Shown: positions 62,501 to 64,000 of the stretch, piece after piece
Layout: every line of letters starts with the position of its first letter
Numbering within the stretch: the stretch's first letter is position 1
NCBI GenBank assembly: GCA_019671135.1
Contig: JAHRHY010000007.1
Coordinates: 992,001-1,056,000, forward strand
From: Linnemannia hyalina
Lineage: Eukaryota; Mortierellomycota; Mortierellomycetes; Mortierellales; Mortierellaceae
Reading direction: 5' to 3'
Length of the DNA stretch: 64,000 nucleotides
The notes under the pieces: model-generated
Database searches by the model: none
Told to the model about the DNA's origin: nothing
What the model saw: only the letters and a program-made list of their open reading frames with translations
Made by a program: the position numbers and the translations under genes

Positions 62501-64000
62501 TTTCCAATCCCGCAGGATCAGGTGGGCGGATTATCCAGACACGCCAGAAATCCAAGCAGACGTACATCAACCCCTGCAACCCGCCCAAGACTATAATCCG
62601 CATGACATCGCACCTGCGACGCTGGCAACACGCCTTTCCACGAGTGAGAGCTCGTTCTGCTTCTCCGAACCTGATCAGGAGTGATGTTTATACCGATGGG
62701 CTGTCGAACACGGAAGCCTGGAGGGGGTTGATGTCACCTGCATCGCTGCCGTTGACGACCGATTACTTCCCCAGCAAGGAAGAGCTACAGGATCTATACT
62801 CTGAGTACATCCACACGATATCTCTCAGCGAGGACTGGGGGAGCTACGGAGCGAACGATCAACAACGCCGCATTAAGGCCACCAACCTCATGAAGGAGCT
62901 CATCTATCATCGCCTGGCCCAAGGATTCCAGCTCATTGTGGGGAGCAGCAACTCGTCGTCCAAGATCAAAAAATCTGACATTACTCTCACTAACGGCGAC
63001 AGGAACGGTGAATCGGATACTACCGCGACCAACGGAAAAGTGACTGAACAGGATTCGGCAGCGTACGAGTTCCCAAGCAAGGACGTCGACACCATCAACA
63101 GGACGATTTCCACGAGTGCTCTCAAGGACAAGGCCTGCTATTTGAGCATGGGACAGCAGGTTCAGCGACTGTCGATCGATGCCGCAGACGGAAATGTGGA
63201 GGTCAAGCGATACGAGCGACGCCTTGGTTATAAGCCGGAGAACATCAAGTACCAGTGCGTTATCTGGGCCAAACAGCTGTCGGGATACATGCCACGGGAC
63301 CTTACATTCGCCTACCCGTCTCTCTCCCAATACCAGTGGAACTACTTGGACCATCTTGTTTCTGGATACCAGGACGAACTTACAGAGGAGCTGATGTACT
63401 GGCGAGCCCGATTTATCTTGATCCCGATGGAACATGTCGTGACCAACAACCTCACGAACGTTGCAGGAGAGGTTCTCGACGATGAGGAGATTCGTCTGGC
63501 CGGCTTCCAAAAGTTCTTGGACCTTTTTCAGAGAGCACGTTTTGTCGATCCCGATGGCGAGTCATCTCCAACATCCTCTAGGAAGCAGGACCTCACTGTC
63601 AAGGTTCAACTGATCACCTGCAGCTTCGCAGCATGGGCGTTATCCGAGTTGTCGAAGAAGGAGCATGAGAACGGTCAGTCACCCACCTCAAATATCACCA
63701 CCACCTCCGAGTCCGAAAAACTGAACCGCAACTCCAAGATCCAGGTCATTGCGACGGCGATCCAGAACCCATTGACCGGCATCAAGCTCCAGGACCGACG
63801 ATGGCATCTCCGCGTATACAACAGCGTGTTCTTGGGCAACGAGGTCGTCGACTGGCTAATCCATCACTTTGTCGACATTGACACTCGCGAAGAGGCTACG
63901 GAGTTTGGAAAGAAGCTGTTCGACAAAGGCCTGTTCATCCACTGCCTCGGCAAGCACAACTTTATGGACGGCCATTACTTCTACCAGTTCTCGGGAGAGT
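59578..64000 (+). CDS. IML1: GATOR1/SEACIT subunit Iml1 (DEPDC5), 3' end outside window
   Basis: Catalytic subunit of the GTPase-activating complex that turns off TORC1 at the vacuole when amino acids are scarce. Exons: 59578-59940, 60033-60101, 60197-60382 and 60484 to the window end without a stop; 1378 residues are visible. N-terminal domain: VHTDHFSKRDFLIDPAFFP, DQYVGRSDMWRL, VKEIYVGNQS and SGYISSDTRIIFRSESAKYF. The structural axis for inter-domain contacts continues with FIQMSREMWEFDEDGDIFFE, and the central block has LSIVMITPGSGMFDVDKRLL and GGIGLDMICLSKIPAHIVPL, followed by HWVDCMFY. A long Ser/Asn-rich insert follows. The DEP domain starts near residue 1300 (LQDRRWHLRVYNSVFLGNEV, VDWLIHHFVD). 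The GAP loop Arg was not located with certainty. Start ATG 59578 was chosen because upstream ATGs are out of frame or stopped. Confidence 0.94.

Overview
The window is a gene-dense stretch of a filamentous fungal nuclear genome. Two protein families point to fungi: a Zn(II)2Cys6 transcription factor and a YMR196W-type glycosidase. I infer an early-diverging lineage of the Mucoromycota/Mortierellomycotina type, because core genes are intron-rich (about 75 introns in 20 spliced genes), T/A homopolymers and CAA/GTT microsatellites are frequent, and genes such as Rab2 and a Dnf3-like flippase look only moderately like ascomycete versions. The exact species cannot be read from the sequence. No tRNA, rRNA, CRISPR or intact transposon was found.

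Layout. 1-7.5 kb (minus strand): Lcp5/neuroguidin (cut by the window edge), the 18S rRNA dimethyltransferase Dim1, and a forkhead factor with a polypurine upstream region. 7.5-12.5 kb: a gene-poor, microsatellite-rich interval. 12.5-21.4 kb (plus strand): two unrecognised small genes on either side of ribosomal protein eL27, a 437-codon ORF with a degenerate retropepsin-like C-terminus, and the RES-complex RRM protein Ist3. 21.5-32 kb (minus): a 1718-aa P4-ATPase flippase and a membrane-anchored paraoxonase/strictosidine-synthase-like protein. 35.6-39.6 kb (plus): a C6 zinc-cluster activator with Q/N-rich tail, convergent with an 11-exon GH63-like glycosidase (39.9-43.8 kb, minus). 44.8-64 kb: compact head-to-head and tail-to-tail pairs: a proline/arginine-rich orphan with POL12; a small zinc-binding protein with ribosomal protein uL14 (RPL23); SmD2 with DAD1/OST2; then ATP synthase epsilon; then Rab2 with the GATOR1 subunit Iml1/DEPDC5, which runs off the right edge.

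Most genes are housekeeping: ribosome biogenesis and translation (Lcp5, Dim1, eL27, uL14), splicing (Ist3, SmD2), DNA replication (Pol12), membrane traffic and lipid asymmetry (Rab2, flippase), N-glycosylation (DAD1), mitochondrial ATP synthesis and TORC1 control (Iml1). They share chromosomal position, not a pathway. Gene models were built by hand from reading frame, family conservation and splice consensus, and every reported model closes in phase. All introns are GT-AG except two in the eL27 gene, where family conservation requires a GC-AG intron and an apparent AT-AC (otherwise non-GT-AG) intron. That gene, a 90-bp foldback element flanked by a direct repeat, and the catalytically broken retropepsin-like ORF with a 165-bp in-frame duplication are the most unusual items.
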